From: Lates calcarifer
Lineage: Eukaryota; Chordata; Actinopteri; Centropomidae
Direction: 5' to 3'
DNA length: 64,000 nt
Assembly (NCBI RefSeq): GCF_001640805.2
Contig: NC_066837.1
Coordinates: 27,466,789-27,530,788, forward strand
The notes below the pieces were generated by a model. The model did no database searches. It worked only from the letters and a program-made list of their open reading frames with translations, and was not told the DNA's origin. Both the position numbers and the translations under genes were made by a program. How positions within the stretch are numbered: position 1 is the first letter of the stretch; each line of letters starts with the position of its first letter. Below, piece after piece: positions 21,900 to 35,900 of the stretch.

Positions 21900-24708
21900 C
21901 GTGTGCGCTCAGCTGCAGAGCAGAATTTGGGTCAGTGGTTCTTGGTGAGTTCAGCTGAACCGACTGACTGGCCCATGTTGTGTTACTTAGAGAGGAAAGT
22001 CTTTTTCATAACATGCAGGAATCTGATAACTCCAGCTTTTTTTTTTTACTCAAGGATAGGTTAGGATTACTTTCATTTTTTCCATCAAATGTTTATGGAT
22101 GTTCTGTCACTCAAACACCAACACAACCAACAGCCTAACCTCTAATCACAGCTTTAGGAGTCTCGTAATAGCAACATACAAAATCACCTTCTAACAAATT
22201 AAACTTCACATATAATAAGAGAGTCACTGGACTAAATCATGGTCAGAAAGTGTGTCAGGCACCAGCACCGCCCAGCCACAACTTTCCACACTAAAGGTCA
22301 GCCGAGAAAAGCTTGGGCTGTTTTCTCTGGGCTACTCCCCTTTAAATTAGTCCCAGGAACACTGGATCAAGCCAAGGATCGAGGCAGGAGATGTCTCTTG
22401 TTTTTTGGATTTTAAAAGGAAGAGAGGGAAGTAGAAGATGGGGCAGATAGAGTGGGAACTTCCAGATGAACAAAAAACATTCTAATTACCATGATTACAC
22501 CAGCGTTTGTTATTGTTGAGTCATGAAGGAGCTATGGAAGACAAGCACAAAGTAAACACACACCGGAAAGTGGACTGAAATTCCTGCAGCCCAAGCCTGG
22601 CTGGATAACCAACCAGGCATTGTGGGTAACTGTCCTGATGCACCAGACTGTCAGGGGCCTAAAATCCCCAGGTTCACTGCGTGGCAATTAAACAGTGGTA
22701 TTTTAATTTACTGTAACATTCCTTGTGAATATACTCACAACACAATAATAATATAAAAAAATGCTAAGAGCCTCAAAGGAGGCTCAACGATTTGCTTTCT
22801 TGCCAAGAGCTGAATAATAAGTTTGATACCAGTCATGACTGGAACTGCAAACAAATACAGGCTGAAAAAACAGAGCTCAGGTACAGACCATGCTAACTCT
22901 GGATGGGTTGGGGGTGGGGGGCGGTAGAGGGGGGTGCCTGGGGACCGAAACACAAAGACGACCTCTGTAAGTGAATTAGAAATACATTATTCTATACAGA
23001 CAAATAAAGCTCCTAACAAAACTTTAACTAACTGGTATAGTTGTACAGATTAAGTAGGGACATATGTTATTTCTGGCTACCATCGCTGTTTGGATGAAGA
23101 ATAAAGCTGAAACTCAGAAAACAAGTTTCTATCGTGCAGCGGATGGAACATTTTTTCATCCAGATGGTTAGAGGAGTCTTTGAGGATTCTGGAAATACCT
23201 CAGAACAGCTGTAAGTGTTGTTAAACAGCCTTATGTGTTTTTAAACCACCCTTGCTGAAGGGCTTCTACATTTGATGGTGTAATTAAACCTATACAGACA
23301 TTATATCAGTTGATATTACACTGACATAGTTGCATATTTCCAATCTGGTAGTGTTTATTATTACAACATAGGTGACAATCAAACCTATGGTGGAATAGTA
23401 TTACAGTGGATTTCTGGTTCTTTGGACAAAATATGATGTCATATGTGTCCTGTACCTGACGGGTAGGATACATACACAATGCACAGAAGTGAGGGGGGGT
23501 TAACTCTTAAGTTTAACCATATTGTCCTAACAAACTATGGTTAGGCAGTAATAAGGCTTGGGTGGCTACACAACTGAATCCATGCATACAGCTGATATTC
23601 ACTTCATTAATGGGAAACCCAGAGCCCCAGGCCGAGGTTTCTGCATCTAAACTGAGCGTTTGATTTCATGCCCTGCTGCAGGATTACAGCAGACAGTGTT
23701 GCTCCTGTGAAAGCATTCAGTGTTAACATCTCCCACAGGGACACTTTATTCTCACACTGGTAACTTGAGTTGCGGCTCCCCCGTCCAGCAAAGATGACAT
23801 CACTTTTCATAAACCTGTGGAGTTCTCGGTTCTACCTTGAAGGTGCAGAGAGAACTGGTATGACAGGATGTTCGAACACCTTTAAAGCAGGAAAATGAGA
23901 AACATCGCTCTGAGGCGATGAAAACAAAAGCCCCTTAAAGACAGCAGGTAGCAACAGTCTTTTTAAGGTCACTATAGACAAGAAAATAGCTTCATAAACC
24001 TAATCAAGCACCAACAAGATGCAAGTTATTTTCCATTAAAATACCTTTCTGCTGATTCATTTCCCCACAGCAAGAAGTAACTAGAGCTCTCTTGCCAGAA
24101 ACCCTTGGATTTGCAGTGAAGCTAATCTCTCAAACAGATTCCAAAGAAGCTTAAATAAGGAAATTGGCCTCTTTATTATACGGATAAACATCAGCTAACT
24201 GCTCATTTAGAAAAATCAGCGAGGGATACACAGAGCTGAGCAGCAGAAGAGTCTGATATGTGTTGTCCTCAGTCAGGTTCAGACAGGTCTTTCATGTTTG
24301 GAGAAGCTGGAACATGCTGACACTACATACTTTCATAAGTTTTTGAGGGGGGTGGGGAGTAGGGGGCAAATTGAAAGAAGGTTGTGATTTTTTTTTCTGT
24401 ACTGATTTAAATGTTATTATCATTATGTTATTATTTGTAATGCATGGACTGGGACAAAGGTTTGCAGCGCTTAAATCCATCAGCAGCTGCAGAGTCTGTC
24501 AGTTCATTAAATCAGTGACAGTGCTCACAGTTCTTAGAAGCTCTCTATTCAAAAATCCAGTGGTAGGGAATTTTTTTTTTTTTTTGTATATTTTTTAGTG
24601 TTTGTTTTTGTTTCAAAATTCTAATAATTTATAATTCCATGCCTAATGTGTTCCTAACCTAATCATCTTAGGTTGGAATTGATTCTGACCCCACCCACCC
24701 CCACCCCG

Positions 24709-24709
<1 letters not shown>

Positions 24710-24743
<34 letters not shown>
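24710..24743. repeat. (CA)n microsatellite
   Basis: About 17 CA units next to a CCCACC-rich stretch. Confidence 0.9.
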
Positions 24744-24745
<2 letters not shown>

Positions 24746-25510
24746 CAATAATTTTTGTACAGTCCCTAAAATGATACAGAACTACAGCATCTGGCCTGGG
24801 GGTTGTTTCAAATGGAAGCCAAGAAAAATCCACTGCTTTGAAGTCCGTGTAAAGAATGTGTGATATATAGCCATGCACATTTACTTTTACTTGACTTTAC
24901 ATTTCAGTTATTGCTTGAGGTATTTGGGCCAAATAAGTAGCACAGTGTCACCTGACCATACTGACCCTTGAGAAAATGTGTTGCTGTGATACAATCAAAC
25001 CAAGTGCAAGTTGGAATGGTTATGCAGGAATAATGGCGTGGCCTAAGAGTGTATAACAGCACCCAAACTGTACATGAGATTTCGCAACTCTGGGCTAAAT
25101 AAATAAAGACAGATAGGAAGGTTCTAACTCTCAGCTTTCTTCTCTCTGAATCGTTCAACATGAGGAAAACTCCCACAGTTTTCAGCTGGAGAAGGGAAAC
25201 ATTCCACAGATAGAGAGTCGGTTTTCTCATGGGTTTGTAAATACAGTCCAGAGCATCACCAACAGAACAGTCACTTTTATCATTCACATACGTGGAGCTG
25301 TACCTGCTCCTCCGTGTTAAGAGAGGAATGTCCACGACCTCCAGCTTTATGCTGTAGCCTATAATACAGTGCTGTCCACAGTTTATGAAGGCTCAAATAC
25401 TGGATCATACAATCTGACTGCCCAAAAAGTTGGAAAACAGCTGGTTACAGCCACATATGATGGTCCGTAGTCAGCCAGTCTACTGCTGACACAAACACAA
25501 CTTTACTCAC

Positions 25511-25790
25511 CGTTTAAGTCGTTTCCTTCAGCGGTACTAACTCTGTACTCAGGTGATTCTCCGATCATACTCCATGGAGAAACGCTGTGTTGGCGCTTTT
25601 ATCGTTTCGTTCGGTTTTCGGGTGACACCGAGGAGCCTCAATGTCCCCGCAGTCGGTGGGTTACATGATTTAACTGCAGCACAGAGACAGAGACACCGGG
25701 TTTGGACCAGATCGTTGAGGTGTGAGGCACACACACACACACACACAGGAGGGGGAGGGGGGAGGGAGAAGAGAAGGGAAGAAGTAATAT
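25511..25790 (-). other. rin2: probable non-coding first exon of rin2
   Basis: Read on the minus strand, a CpG-bearing stretch (several CG in 25590-25690) ends at a strong donor, ACG|gtgagtaaa (25510 downwards). No long ORF starts here; a 9-codon uORF (25575-25549, MEYDRRIT and stop) lies inside. Position, strand and distance from the ATG exon (8.8 kb intron) fit a rin2 leader exon. The 5' limit is uncertain. It could instead be the start of an unrecognised non-coding RNA. Confidence 0.5.
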
Positions 25791-25830
25791 GACGCCTCTG
25801 TCTGATTGGCCAAGGCGGTGACTGCAATTT
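25790..25830 (-). promoter_or_regulatory. rin2: CCAAT-box promoter region, probably of rin2
   Basis: The minus strand carries GGCCAATCAGA (CCAAT complement at 25805-25809), followed by a pyrimidine-rich strip and the CpG-rich putative first exon. No TATA box is obvious. This is a typical layout for a CpG-type vertebrate promoter. Inference from sequence only. Confidence 0.45.
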
Positions 25831-27384
25831 TCACCTTTGCTTTCAAGAGTTTTCATTGCATTTTTTTTTTTATATTTGTCGCTGTTCATAAAACCTCCAT
25901 GTATTCTTATAGAGTTACCACACAACAAGCTAAGATATATTGTTGTGCATAACGTTTGGTAAATACTTTCTATAGAAGTGTTACAAACGTAAAGTCGGGT
26001 TATACAGCGGCAAATCACAACAGAAGTTATCTCAGAGCAGCGTAAAGTATAACAATTGTACATCTTTATAACATTGTTTACAGAGACCCAACAGTTCCCA
26101 CCATGAGCAGCGCTTGACAGTGACAAAGGGAAAAACAGAAAGCTCCAGCAGAACTGTCCTCGGGGAGGGCGGCCATCTGCCTCGACTTGGGCTGAGAGAG
26201 AGAGAGTTCGGCAGTGACAGAGAGGAAAGCGAATATGGAAGCAAACAATAGAGTTGTTAGAGTTTCCGCTGCGCTATTAGAGAATAAAGCAGAGGGATGA
26301 AGAACTGAGTGATAAATATCTGTGGGCCCATGATTATAGAGTGGTGCAGGGATGGCATATTTTTGTAGGCCAACCCACAGGTTAGCATCACTCTGGTTCC
26401 CTCGACAAAAAGCCAGTGGGATTTTTTCATTGGCTTTTGGATTATTGCAGAAAATAAACTCTGAGACCAACAAAAGTTTGTGATACTGACAAGTTTTGTT
26501 CAGCAAGATCATTTCCCCAAATGAACACCACTGTTATGATTCTTGAAGCCTAAATACAATCACTAGAAGTAAAAAGCTAAATGCTAGGCTATAACCAAAC
26601 CACACCACAGATGTATGACGTCAGCACCTTTTCATTTAATTTAGCTCTGACTTCTTCTACAAAGTCTTTCTTCTTAAAAAGTCAGCATTAGTTTAGTATA
26701 GTATTAGTATAAACACAGTGAAGGTTTAAAGGCAGACTGGTGAGTAGATCGCCTTTTAAAAGACATGTAAACGCTTAAAAAATCATAAGTGGGGTATTTT
26801 CTGATGTATTATATGCTGTAGAATAAAACGTATTGAGCTTGTGTTAACCACAGACTTTAGGCATCCAACCAAAAAACCCATTCAAAAAACCATGCAGTTG
26901 TTGACTTTGAGATGAGGGAAACGGACGTGTAAAAATGTGAACTTCTTTGCAGGTTTTAGGATTCATTCCCGCTCGTGGGTGTATTATGAGATGTTCCAGC
27001 TCTAATTAGTGCAGCTTTAACAAGACCACATTTTATGTTACTGTGTTGTGAAAAATAGTATATCCTTTAGAAACCAACTTCTCTATTGAGCATTAGCTTC
27101 AAGTAATTGTTTAGGGAGACACAAGTAACAACTACTTTATAAATGATACCTTATTAGAGAGAGATACTGAAATTTAATCACAGTTATAATCATTGAATAT
27201 GATAAATATGATGGTAAACATCAGCGAAAAAGTGTTATGATTACATAGGATTTTTCAGTCTCATCAAAAAAAGTTCTGAAAAATATGCTGGACATACTGC
27301 GTCTCACGTTATCGATGACTTGCTGTGAATTATTCAGTCACAGCTCAGAAAGACACGAGAAAAGGATATATGTATGTAAATCAG
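25831..27384. other. intergenic sequence between slc24a3 and rin2
   Basis: AT-rich apart from a short GC-richer strip near 26140-26240. No gene, RNA or clear repeat recognised. It may hold part of the rin2 promoter. Confidence 0.4.
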
Positions 27385-28660
27385 TTTATTGCAAGAAGAC
27401 CACTGGGGACAAGGCCAACATCTGTATCTCTCTCAGGCTCTGAGCTCTGCCCAGAGGTCCTCATCAACAAAAATGAGGATTTACAAACAATTCAAAAGAC
27501 ATGAGCATAAAACGACATTAATTAGCTGAAAACTAACTGTTGTAGGCCTACATTCTAAATACTGTATGTATCTCAAATATAACTGCTCATCAGAAGTTAT
27601 TCAAACATCTGTGTTTATAATAGCATAACCCTCTGATATATACAGCATAATCAAGACAGTGCCTTTTTGATCTTGGAAATGCATTAAAATTACACACAAA
27701 ATAATCTGAATTATGAAAGAGGCATGCAAACTGACCAGTATTTGTCTCTATGTAGCCTACCTGAAAATATACCCAACCACTCTCTTCTCTGTGTAAAATA
27801 ACAGCCATATCTGAAGATGTCACACAGCTCTACAGCGCTCTCTTGTGGCTGCAGGAGGAGCTTCAACACCTATAGAGGATGTTTTGAATTAATCAGCAAT
27901 TCTATTAACATGAGAATTGTTGATAGGACTCCCTCAAGGTAAAAATAAAGTAAAACAAAAATACATTTCTTCCACATTTTGCTTGAACGCATGCTGAAAC
28001 AGAGTGGCAATACTGTTGACAAAGGTGTTTCTCTTTTTTGGCTCAAATACAAGCAGGAGAATGGCCACAAAGTGTTGGTTTTGAAGCTTCAAATACAAGA
28101 GATGGCGCAAGAATTCAAGCATTGTGTTTTTAAGAAACAATATGCTGTGAAGGGTCATGTGCCGTTAATATCTGTTTTGCCTGAAAGTGAATCTTTTACA
28201 TCACTAATTGAACATGCAAAGGGATCAGGCTCCTGCCCATGTTAGGACCAGTGAGAAAAACAGCATTTTCTGTCCATCTCACTGAAACACAACATCTCCA
28301 TGAAAACTCAACCTGGCCGTGCATCATCTTCAAAGACCACTGTGTTTGCACCAATATACAAATGTGGCAATATCTTCCCAAACTATACAAAACTGATAAA
28401 TTATAAAGTTCTAAGTTCTTAAATATAAACAACATCAAGTCAGTTTCCAGTACTTAGATTATATATTAGGTACAGTACATTGTACAGCTCTGTCAATGAG
28501 AGCGGAGATCGTTCCATTTCATACACTGTACATGATCCAAAGGGCTGAAACTGGAGGTTAGACATGATCTTTGAATAAATTAATTCATAAATAAATCATG
28601 ATTATGTCTTCCCAGTAACAGTGTTATCCTTGGCTCCCCTCGAGATTGTGACAAACCCAT

Positions 28661-28701
<41 letters not shown>

Positions 28702-29794
28702 AACACAGTGCACTCGAGCTGACTTTTAAGTCCAAATCTACGACTCTTACTCCTATTCTAAAAATACTTTTGGCTTTAAGAAGTAACAACATTATATTCA
28801 ACTCAGAGACTAAAAACTAATACTTTAATATAGCACAAGAGGCCTACCATCTAGAGGGAACTTTAACTTCAGTAGTTACATGTTTAGAGTACCTGTAGAC
28901 GCCTTGCAATGATAGAATAATATCTCTAATCCATAAAGTGACAGTGCTGGATGTCAGTTCCAGGGAGATCCCTTTCTTATGTGGGTTATAATAAAGAACA
29001 ATAAAGCCCACATCTACTTGGATATGCCTCTAGAGAGACAGAAAAACAAACAGGCTCTATGTGAATAGTGTTAAATATTTAGATTCTGTCTGTCAGTGCA
29101 AAGCTAGACTTGACTTGTGGCGGGTACAGCATGCTATGTTAGCTGGTACTGAGCATGGGAAACATGAAGCATTTTGAGTGGGTTACTGGCGGACCAAATC
29201 ACTAAAGTAAAACATACAATATTGTCACTGTCATCAGATCATTCGTACAGACTGATCCAGTTGTGCATAAGAGAGTTCCATATATCAGCTAATATTAGTA
29301 CTTATCTAATCCTCAAATATATACAGAGAAAGCCAGTTTTTACTTAAAAATACCTTAATCATGTGCTTATATCCAAACTTGTACAAAGAGTAACAAACAA
29401 TCCAGCTAAAAATCGCTGTTAGCGCAGGATTTCTCTCTTTCCTCCAGTCAGTCAGTTACAGTAGCAGCTTTCTTCACCAACAGTAGCCTAACTGTCGGTG
29501 TTAATACAGTTATGTTCACTCCAGCCAACCTTTCGGTTCATCAGATGATTGGCAGCAATCACTGCTGCTGGGACTTTCTCTTCGTGCCACCTCTCTGGTC
29601 CCCAAAACCCAAAACCTTCTGGTGTCCTCTCTCTTGTGTGTATTGCACCAAAGATTAATCATATAGATCTCTATTTTTCTATTTGAAAAAATAAAAGGTA
29701 GGACTTGGTTCCAAGGCGCCAAGAAATTGGAAGCCAGGTGAGGTTCCCTCCATCAGCCAGAGGAAAAAGTAGGAGAAGAAAAAGAGGAAGGGGG
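27385..29794 (-). other. slc24a3 3' UTR and downstream sequence (end not fixed)
   Basis: No coding signal. Minus-strand poly(A) signal candidates are ATTAAA at 28824-28829 and AATAAA at 27385-27390; I cannot tell which is used. Contains a (CA)n tract at 28661-28694. Confidence 0.35.
28661..28694. repeat. (CA)n microsatellite
   Basis: About 17 uninterrupted CA units, in or just after the slc24a3 3' UTR. Confidence 0.9.
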
Positions 29795-29947
29795 TCAATG
29801 GATGTCTCGGCACGTGGGAAGGTTGACGAAGATGAAGACGTTAAACTCGATGAGGATGGAGAAGCACAGAAAGACGGCGTACATGATGAGGCAGACCAAG
29901 CCCAGTCGCCAATCCAGAGTCCACTTGTTTAAATGGACACCGAGAAC
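29795..29947 (-). CDS. slc24a3: slc24a3 last coding exon with stop codon
   Basis: 153 bases. Encodes [20 protein letters not shown] then [20 protein letters not shown] and [10 protein letters not shown], stop TGA at 29797-29795. EFNVF-FVNLP-C is the conserved NCKX C-terminus. The final residues CRDIH differ from the human end, as expected for this variable tail. Acceptor ccttcag. Confidence 0.96.
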   Translation of the reverse strand, partial: VLGVHLNKWTLDWRLGLVCLIMYAVFLCFSILIEFNVFIFVNLPTCRDIH

Positions 29948-32900
29948 CTGAAGGTGGGGAGACAAAATTAGTGAAAGGGCAAGGTGAGAGAACAGAGCAA
30001 AAATAAACAGGTGGAGGTTAGCATCAGAGCTTATTTCTGAGATTCTGATGAACAGAACTGCATTTAAACATTTTCTGCTTTCTGAGAACTTTTGGAGAGG
30101 AAAAAGGCTGGATACATGGAAGAGACTGGAATGCCATGCCACAAAGTCCATAGTTGGATTCAACTGCGAAAGCGTGGTTATAGACTTGGCAGAAAGCAAA
30201 GGGTGGAGTGACTTATGGAGGAGGGGGTAGGTACATCAGGCACCACGACAAAGGTTATGGTATAAAAAGCTATATACATATTGTCTAAATGAAAAATAAT
30301 CAGTGCTATTTAATGGCTGCTCAAATGATTATGCACACTAGATAAATTAAAGGAGCACCACGTTGGTTCTAGTTACTTAACTGTGCAATCTTTTCTTTAC
30401 CACAAAAATGCAACTGCAAATGCAATTATAATCATCTATTCCCAATAGCTACATTAGGCAGTCAACTTGAGTCTTCTATGGCTAACACTATATCCAACAC
30501 AACATTCTGATAATGCAGTGTATTTAGGCATCCAGTGCTCTGCTCAGTCTTGCTGTGGCATTGCTCCACACTGCTGAAACCTGTGCTTTCACTTGCTGAT
30601 ACTGCTGCCTCTGCTGCTGTTCCTCTTCATATAGCATTACATAAGCCACAAATCCACCCCAGAATCCACTTGTAGGCTCTGAGTCTATGTTCCCCAAGGG
30701 GGGAAGTTATTAAGTTCTTTGGTCTTATTCTAATTTTATTTGCCTTGTCTGGTTTTATTTCTTTTTTAAAGCAGAATTGTTGAGAAAAACACTTCATAAA
30801 TAAAAGTTTGTTTTTATGATATTATCACCACCCCAACTCCCTGCTTTGCTGAGCCTGGTGTTTCTTTGTGAGGAGTGATGAGGTGACACCCTAGTCACCA
30901 AATATTTTTGCTGTACATATTCTGTATTCAAATAATAATCTATTTCACATGAGTAAGCTGAACTACATATCCTCCAGTCATTCCTTTGACTCTGCTTTTC
31001 TGTAACACACAAAGTGTGAAAAGGGCCTTGTGACCAAAATGTTGTTAGTAATATTTCATCAGCTAGACCACTTATACCACTGGAGCCAATCTTAGCTGAC
31101 ATTGGGGGAGAGGAAGGGTACACCCTGGACAGATCACCAGTCTATCACTAGGCTGACATACAGTGACAAACAACCATTCATGCTCACATTCACATCCACG
31201 GGCAAATTAGAGTCACCAGTTAACCTAACCTGCACGCCTTTGGACTGTGGGAGGAAGCTGGAATATTCAAAGAAAACCACATTGCATGCCCCAGCTGAAT
31301 CAGGGTTCAAACCAACAACCTTCTTGCTGCCCTGTACCACCCTGTCCCCTTTCAGTAACTTGTAAATATATACTTACTGTGAAGAATACTGAAGCTAGTA
31401 AGAGTCCAACAGAGAATATGAGACCTCTGCTGTTAAGATGGATCTAAGGAGACAGACACAGAGTGTTATTCTTTGGCATACTGTATTACAGTTCACAAAT
31501 TATATCAGGGTCTTAAATGGTCTTAAAATGCAGGTTTATGAAAAGTCTGACGAAAAGGAAAACAAGGCAGAGGCTGTTGCTCTGTCCTGACACACACAGA
31601 ATTGCATCCTGTATTTATACAGTCAGGGGGACTGACTTTAATTTCACCTATTCTGAGATTCTTTTCCTGTGTGTAGACTAATCAACATGCCGATTAACAT
31701 GTAAACATTTCACAGAGTAATAACGTGTGCCAAATACTGTGTGTGTGGGTGTGTTTGTGTAAGTAAGTAATCTTAAACTCCCTCCTTCTCTCTGCACTGC
31801 ATATTACAGATTATTCTTCCTGTCCTTCATAAACACATTTCTGCTCTATTCTGGTCTAAGTCCAGCAGCATCTCCTCTGGCTGAGCTGAGAAGCACTCAC
31901 GTTGGAGCCGTAGTCGATGCAGAGTGTTTGCAGCGCCCAGGGCAGGCCCAGGCCCACCAGGATGTCAAACACATTACTGCCTATGGAGTTAGAGATGGCC
32001 ATGTCTCCCATACCTGAGGCAAGGAGAGCAACACTGTCAAGGTCTGTATACAATCAGGAGACAAGTCAATTATGACAAGCAATACTCTGCTGTGAACAGC
32101 CACTCCATCTCTAACTGAATTTCTGCTTTCACTCAACACAAATATTGATTTAATCTTCCTATGTCTTGTTGCAGCACAGTGTATTGGGCTGTGTGTGTGT
32201 GTGTATGTACCTTGCCGTGCTACAATAACACTAGCCATACAGTCTGGGACGCTGGTGCCTGCTGCTAGGAAAGTGATGCCCATGATGACATCAGGTATGC
32301 CGAGGGTGAAGCCAATCACAGTCACCTGAAACCCAACAGATTTCATCTCATTATACTGTCTTTTATATAGAGTTCATTGGTGCATTAAATAAAAAAAGAC
32401 TACCATTGAACCAACTTTCCATCTGGAATTTAATTTCAGAAGTATAACAGTGTTTTAGCTTCCTTCATTGTACAAAATGCTTGAAAAAGCCTCCTGACAC
32501 TGTGTTGCGCAAAATGTAACAATCCTCAGAGCTCTCCACTTGATTCTCGTCTCTACTATGAGAATGGTGGTAGTAACTGAATTTAGTGATCGATTAGCTT
32601 TTATATACCACACCAGTCTGCTTGGTGTCTCAGTCAGCTGTAAAGAATACACAATTTGTTTAAAGCACTTCAGCAAACAGAAAAGTACAACTTTAACCTT
32701 ACTAAGAGAATAATGGACTAAACATGATTAGAATTTTAAAATAACTTAAAATAAGTCAAAAGTATTGAGTTGGTATGATTTGTTTTGTGATTGATCACTT
32801 CAAGTATATACTGTAGGATGGTGTGCTCCTATTTAAATATTAATATGCTAATGGGATAATAATTCCTACTGCATCACAAATCAGATGTGGAATCAGCAAA

Positions 32901-35900
32901 ATGATGGAAACATACTTTAATAAAGTTGTGTGTCTGATTTCATGAACATTCCAACCAGTCTCTTCTTTGTAATCAAGAACTACTACAGAGGCAGTTGTTA
33001 TTATTTCACTGAAAGAGCAAAAAAAGCACAGGAAGCAGCTCTGGGGCTGTTGAGGGGTTTAACCCTCACTTTGTGCCACCTGGAAATAAATGTATATGTC
33101 TGTGTATGACACTGTTAACGATGCCCTGTGCAGTTATTATATTGTAAATCATGCATTGTTTATAGCCGTGTTTGCTCTCTAGCATCTCGTCTTCATTGCC
33201 TTTGTTGGCACATTGTTGGGCTTGTTGGTACGTTACCAACACCAACTGTCAAGCCACAGAAAAGCTTGAAACCAACAACAAGATGTAAATCACACACATG
33301 CGTAAAAAAAAAAAAAAAAAAAGCAACTCTGTTGGGTAAAAACTCCAAAGGGTGCCTTCAGCTTTGCTGTACTTCTACTTTTTGTTATGAGGCAGACTGA
33401 CATGAAAATGGCAGCAGCTGTACACTAGTGGAAAGTGTGGCACTCTCTGGAGACATAACGTTCAATAAAGAGCAACTGGACTGACCATCCAGACCATGAT
33501 GTACGAGAGGCCAGCAATCCAGATGGTGGCAGTGAAGAAGGACACCATGAACCATCTCTCCCAGCGCCGCTTGGCACAGTTGGGCACGGTGAGGAACAGC
33601 AGCAGGGACAGTGGCCACATGGTCAGCCACTTCAGCTTGTTACACACTCCGGCTGGAGTGAGAGGATAATAGATATTATGATAGCACTAAAACAAAGAAC
33701 AGTTTTATTTCAAAATGTCATCTGTGCTGTACCTGGAACTTTGAATGGCACCAGGGGACCTCCGCTATCATCCTCTCCCTCTCTTTCCTCATCATTCTCA
33801 TTGTTCTCATTATCCTCATTTTCGTTCTCTGTCTCGTTCCCAGACTCCAGTCGCTGAAGTCTGCACCTCCCGTTCAAACCCTGCTCAGCCCCTCCCATCC
33901 CATTCTCTAAGCCCCGCCTCCCCTGAGTCCTGCTTGTTGAATCCGAGTCACCATTGGTGATGCGGTTGACTCGAGTCTCCGTCGTGTTGATCAGTCTTTG
34001 TCTCTGGAAGAGAAAACAAAACATTATTAGAAACAACAGTGAGATATCACTACAGTAGTTCCTTTAACACTGTGCTGTCAGTGATACTCTAATAGAATCA
34101 TTTGTCCCAGTTAACTTCAGTTTGCTTTGATTTTTTAAATCATATAATAAAAATCAGAAAGAGTCCCTTATATTTGTCTGAAGCAGGACTTAATTTTCTC
34201 TCCTCTCCTTCTGTCAAAATCACAAATTCAGTTGTTTGGTTTAGATTTACATCCAGACTGTAGTCTGCAGTAGACAGGTGTCTGGGTGAAAATCTGGCTG
34301 TAATATCCAAAAGAAAATGAACATTCAGTTCACTCTCAGACAGTGTTATTTGGTTTGTATTTATTCTAAGACTCTGGATTTTTCAAAGTAACTTTAGTAA
34401 TTACATTTCTGTTGAGAGTAGCTCTGCAGCCATTCAATTTCAAACAACTTGGGTTAAATAGTTTTACATGCTGCAAGATAATATACACACCATGTATAGG
34501 TCAGTGTATATGTACCTCATTGATGAGCATGCGAGAGGCCATGGTGAGGCGGGTTCTGGGAGAGAAATGACTGGTGATCATGATCCTCATGCCGGCCTCG
34601 GAAAAGGACAGCTGGTGGGGGTACGCAGACAGCAGCTCATCTACCATCAGCACTGACGGCTTACAGTGGAAGTTAGCTGGTAAGAAGTAACAGACAATGT
34701 TCATCTGACTGCAGTGCAAACTGTTTACTGTGACCCTGAATACCCTTTAAGAGTTTCACTGTTTATGTTTGCAGTTTTCATACTGGATTAGAACATTTTC
34801 ACTGCTGCTTGTAAAACCTATGCTGCTTGTGATGAGAAATACAAGTATGAACTTGCTGAGATTTTTATAAAATGACAGTTCCTTGTATAAAAAGGTGTGT
34901 ACAAAAAATGTGTATAAATGACAATATCTGGAACATACCATCTATGCCCCAGAATAACAGTATGTCTAGATTTTTTCACATTTTTGTGCATTTAAAAAAA
35001 TGAAGAACTAGCAAACTAATCTTCCATGAATTCTAAACCATGAATCTACACCATCAAGGTCGCAGGGAGCTATAGTCTGTTCCAGTGCTCATTCGGTGAG
35101 AGATGCACGACAACACAGCAGTCTACCACATGGACAGATTAACATTGACACTCATATTCTCAGCTACAGGCAATTTACAATCTCCAGTTCACCTGACCTG
35201 CATTTCTTTGGACTGTTGGAAGAAAATGGAACTCTCAGATACACAAAGAGAACATTTAGACTCAACACAGAAAGGCCCCAAGCATTATTGAATGAAACCC
35301 GAAAGTGCTATCCATCATATTCCATACTGTACATTTATAGACCTATACATGTGATAGCAACCTACCAACCTGGAGAATTATACAAAGAGCAGTGGAAAGA
35401 TTGAGTAATAATAAATAATGTAAATGGTTGCTGGCAAACACTTGCAGGTTGTTGTGCCTCCCTACCAACACAAAGTCACATATGGCAACACAAACACAAA
35501 GGTGTATGTTTAATAAGGGATTTACCAACAGCTATGTCCATGTTCTGTTGCACATTAACAGCTTCTGTGTGCATCTTTGTGGAGTAAGTAGGTGTAAACA
35601 GAAGCAATGTGTGCTGTGTCTGATGTATGCAGTTTCATTTCCACCTGGTCAAGCATCTCTAGCAGTGTCAGGACAAGTTTCAATGTCCATACAGTTCCAC
35701 TTCTAGATATAATCTCAGCATTTTTCTAGGCCTGACATGTAATAAAATCAGTGTCCAAAGGCTCTCAGATGAGGTCCTGTCAGAGAGGCATCCGTGAAGA
35801 CAAAAATCACCCTGGTATCATTTCATCTGCAAACATCTGAAAAACCACCCAGTAGTCCAGGTCCCTGCTGGCTACTGTGGGGACCATTTGTGATGTTGCA

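Larger units (their letters stand above)
16687..25510. other. rin2 intron 1 (between leader exon and start-codon exon)
   Basis: 8.8 kb without coding exons. Holds pyrimidine-rich low-complexity DNA (16815-17100 and 17316-17450), a run of short direct/inverted repeats at 18.17-18.57 kb, repeat remnants at 18.6 and 20.6 kb, and GT microsatellites at 21.7, 21.84 and 24.7 kb. Confidence 0.5.

Noticed and set aside
21546..22064. 172-codon plus-strand ORF with long Cys-Val alternation
   Set aside because: Produced by (GT)n microsatellites; no domain and no splice context.
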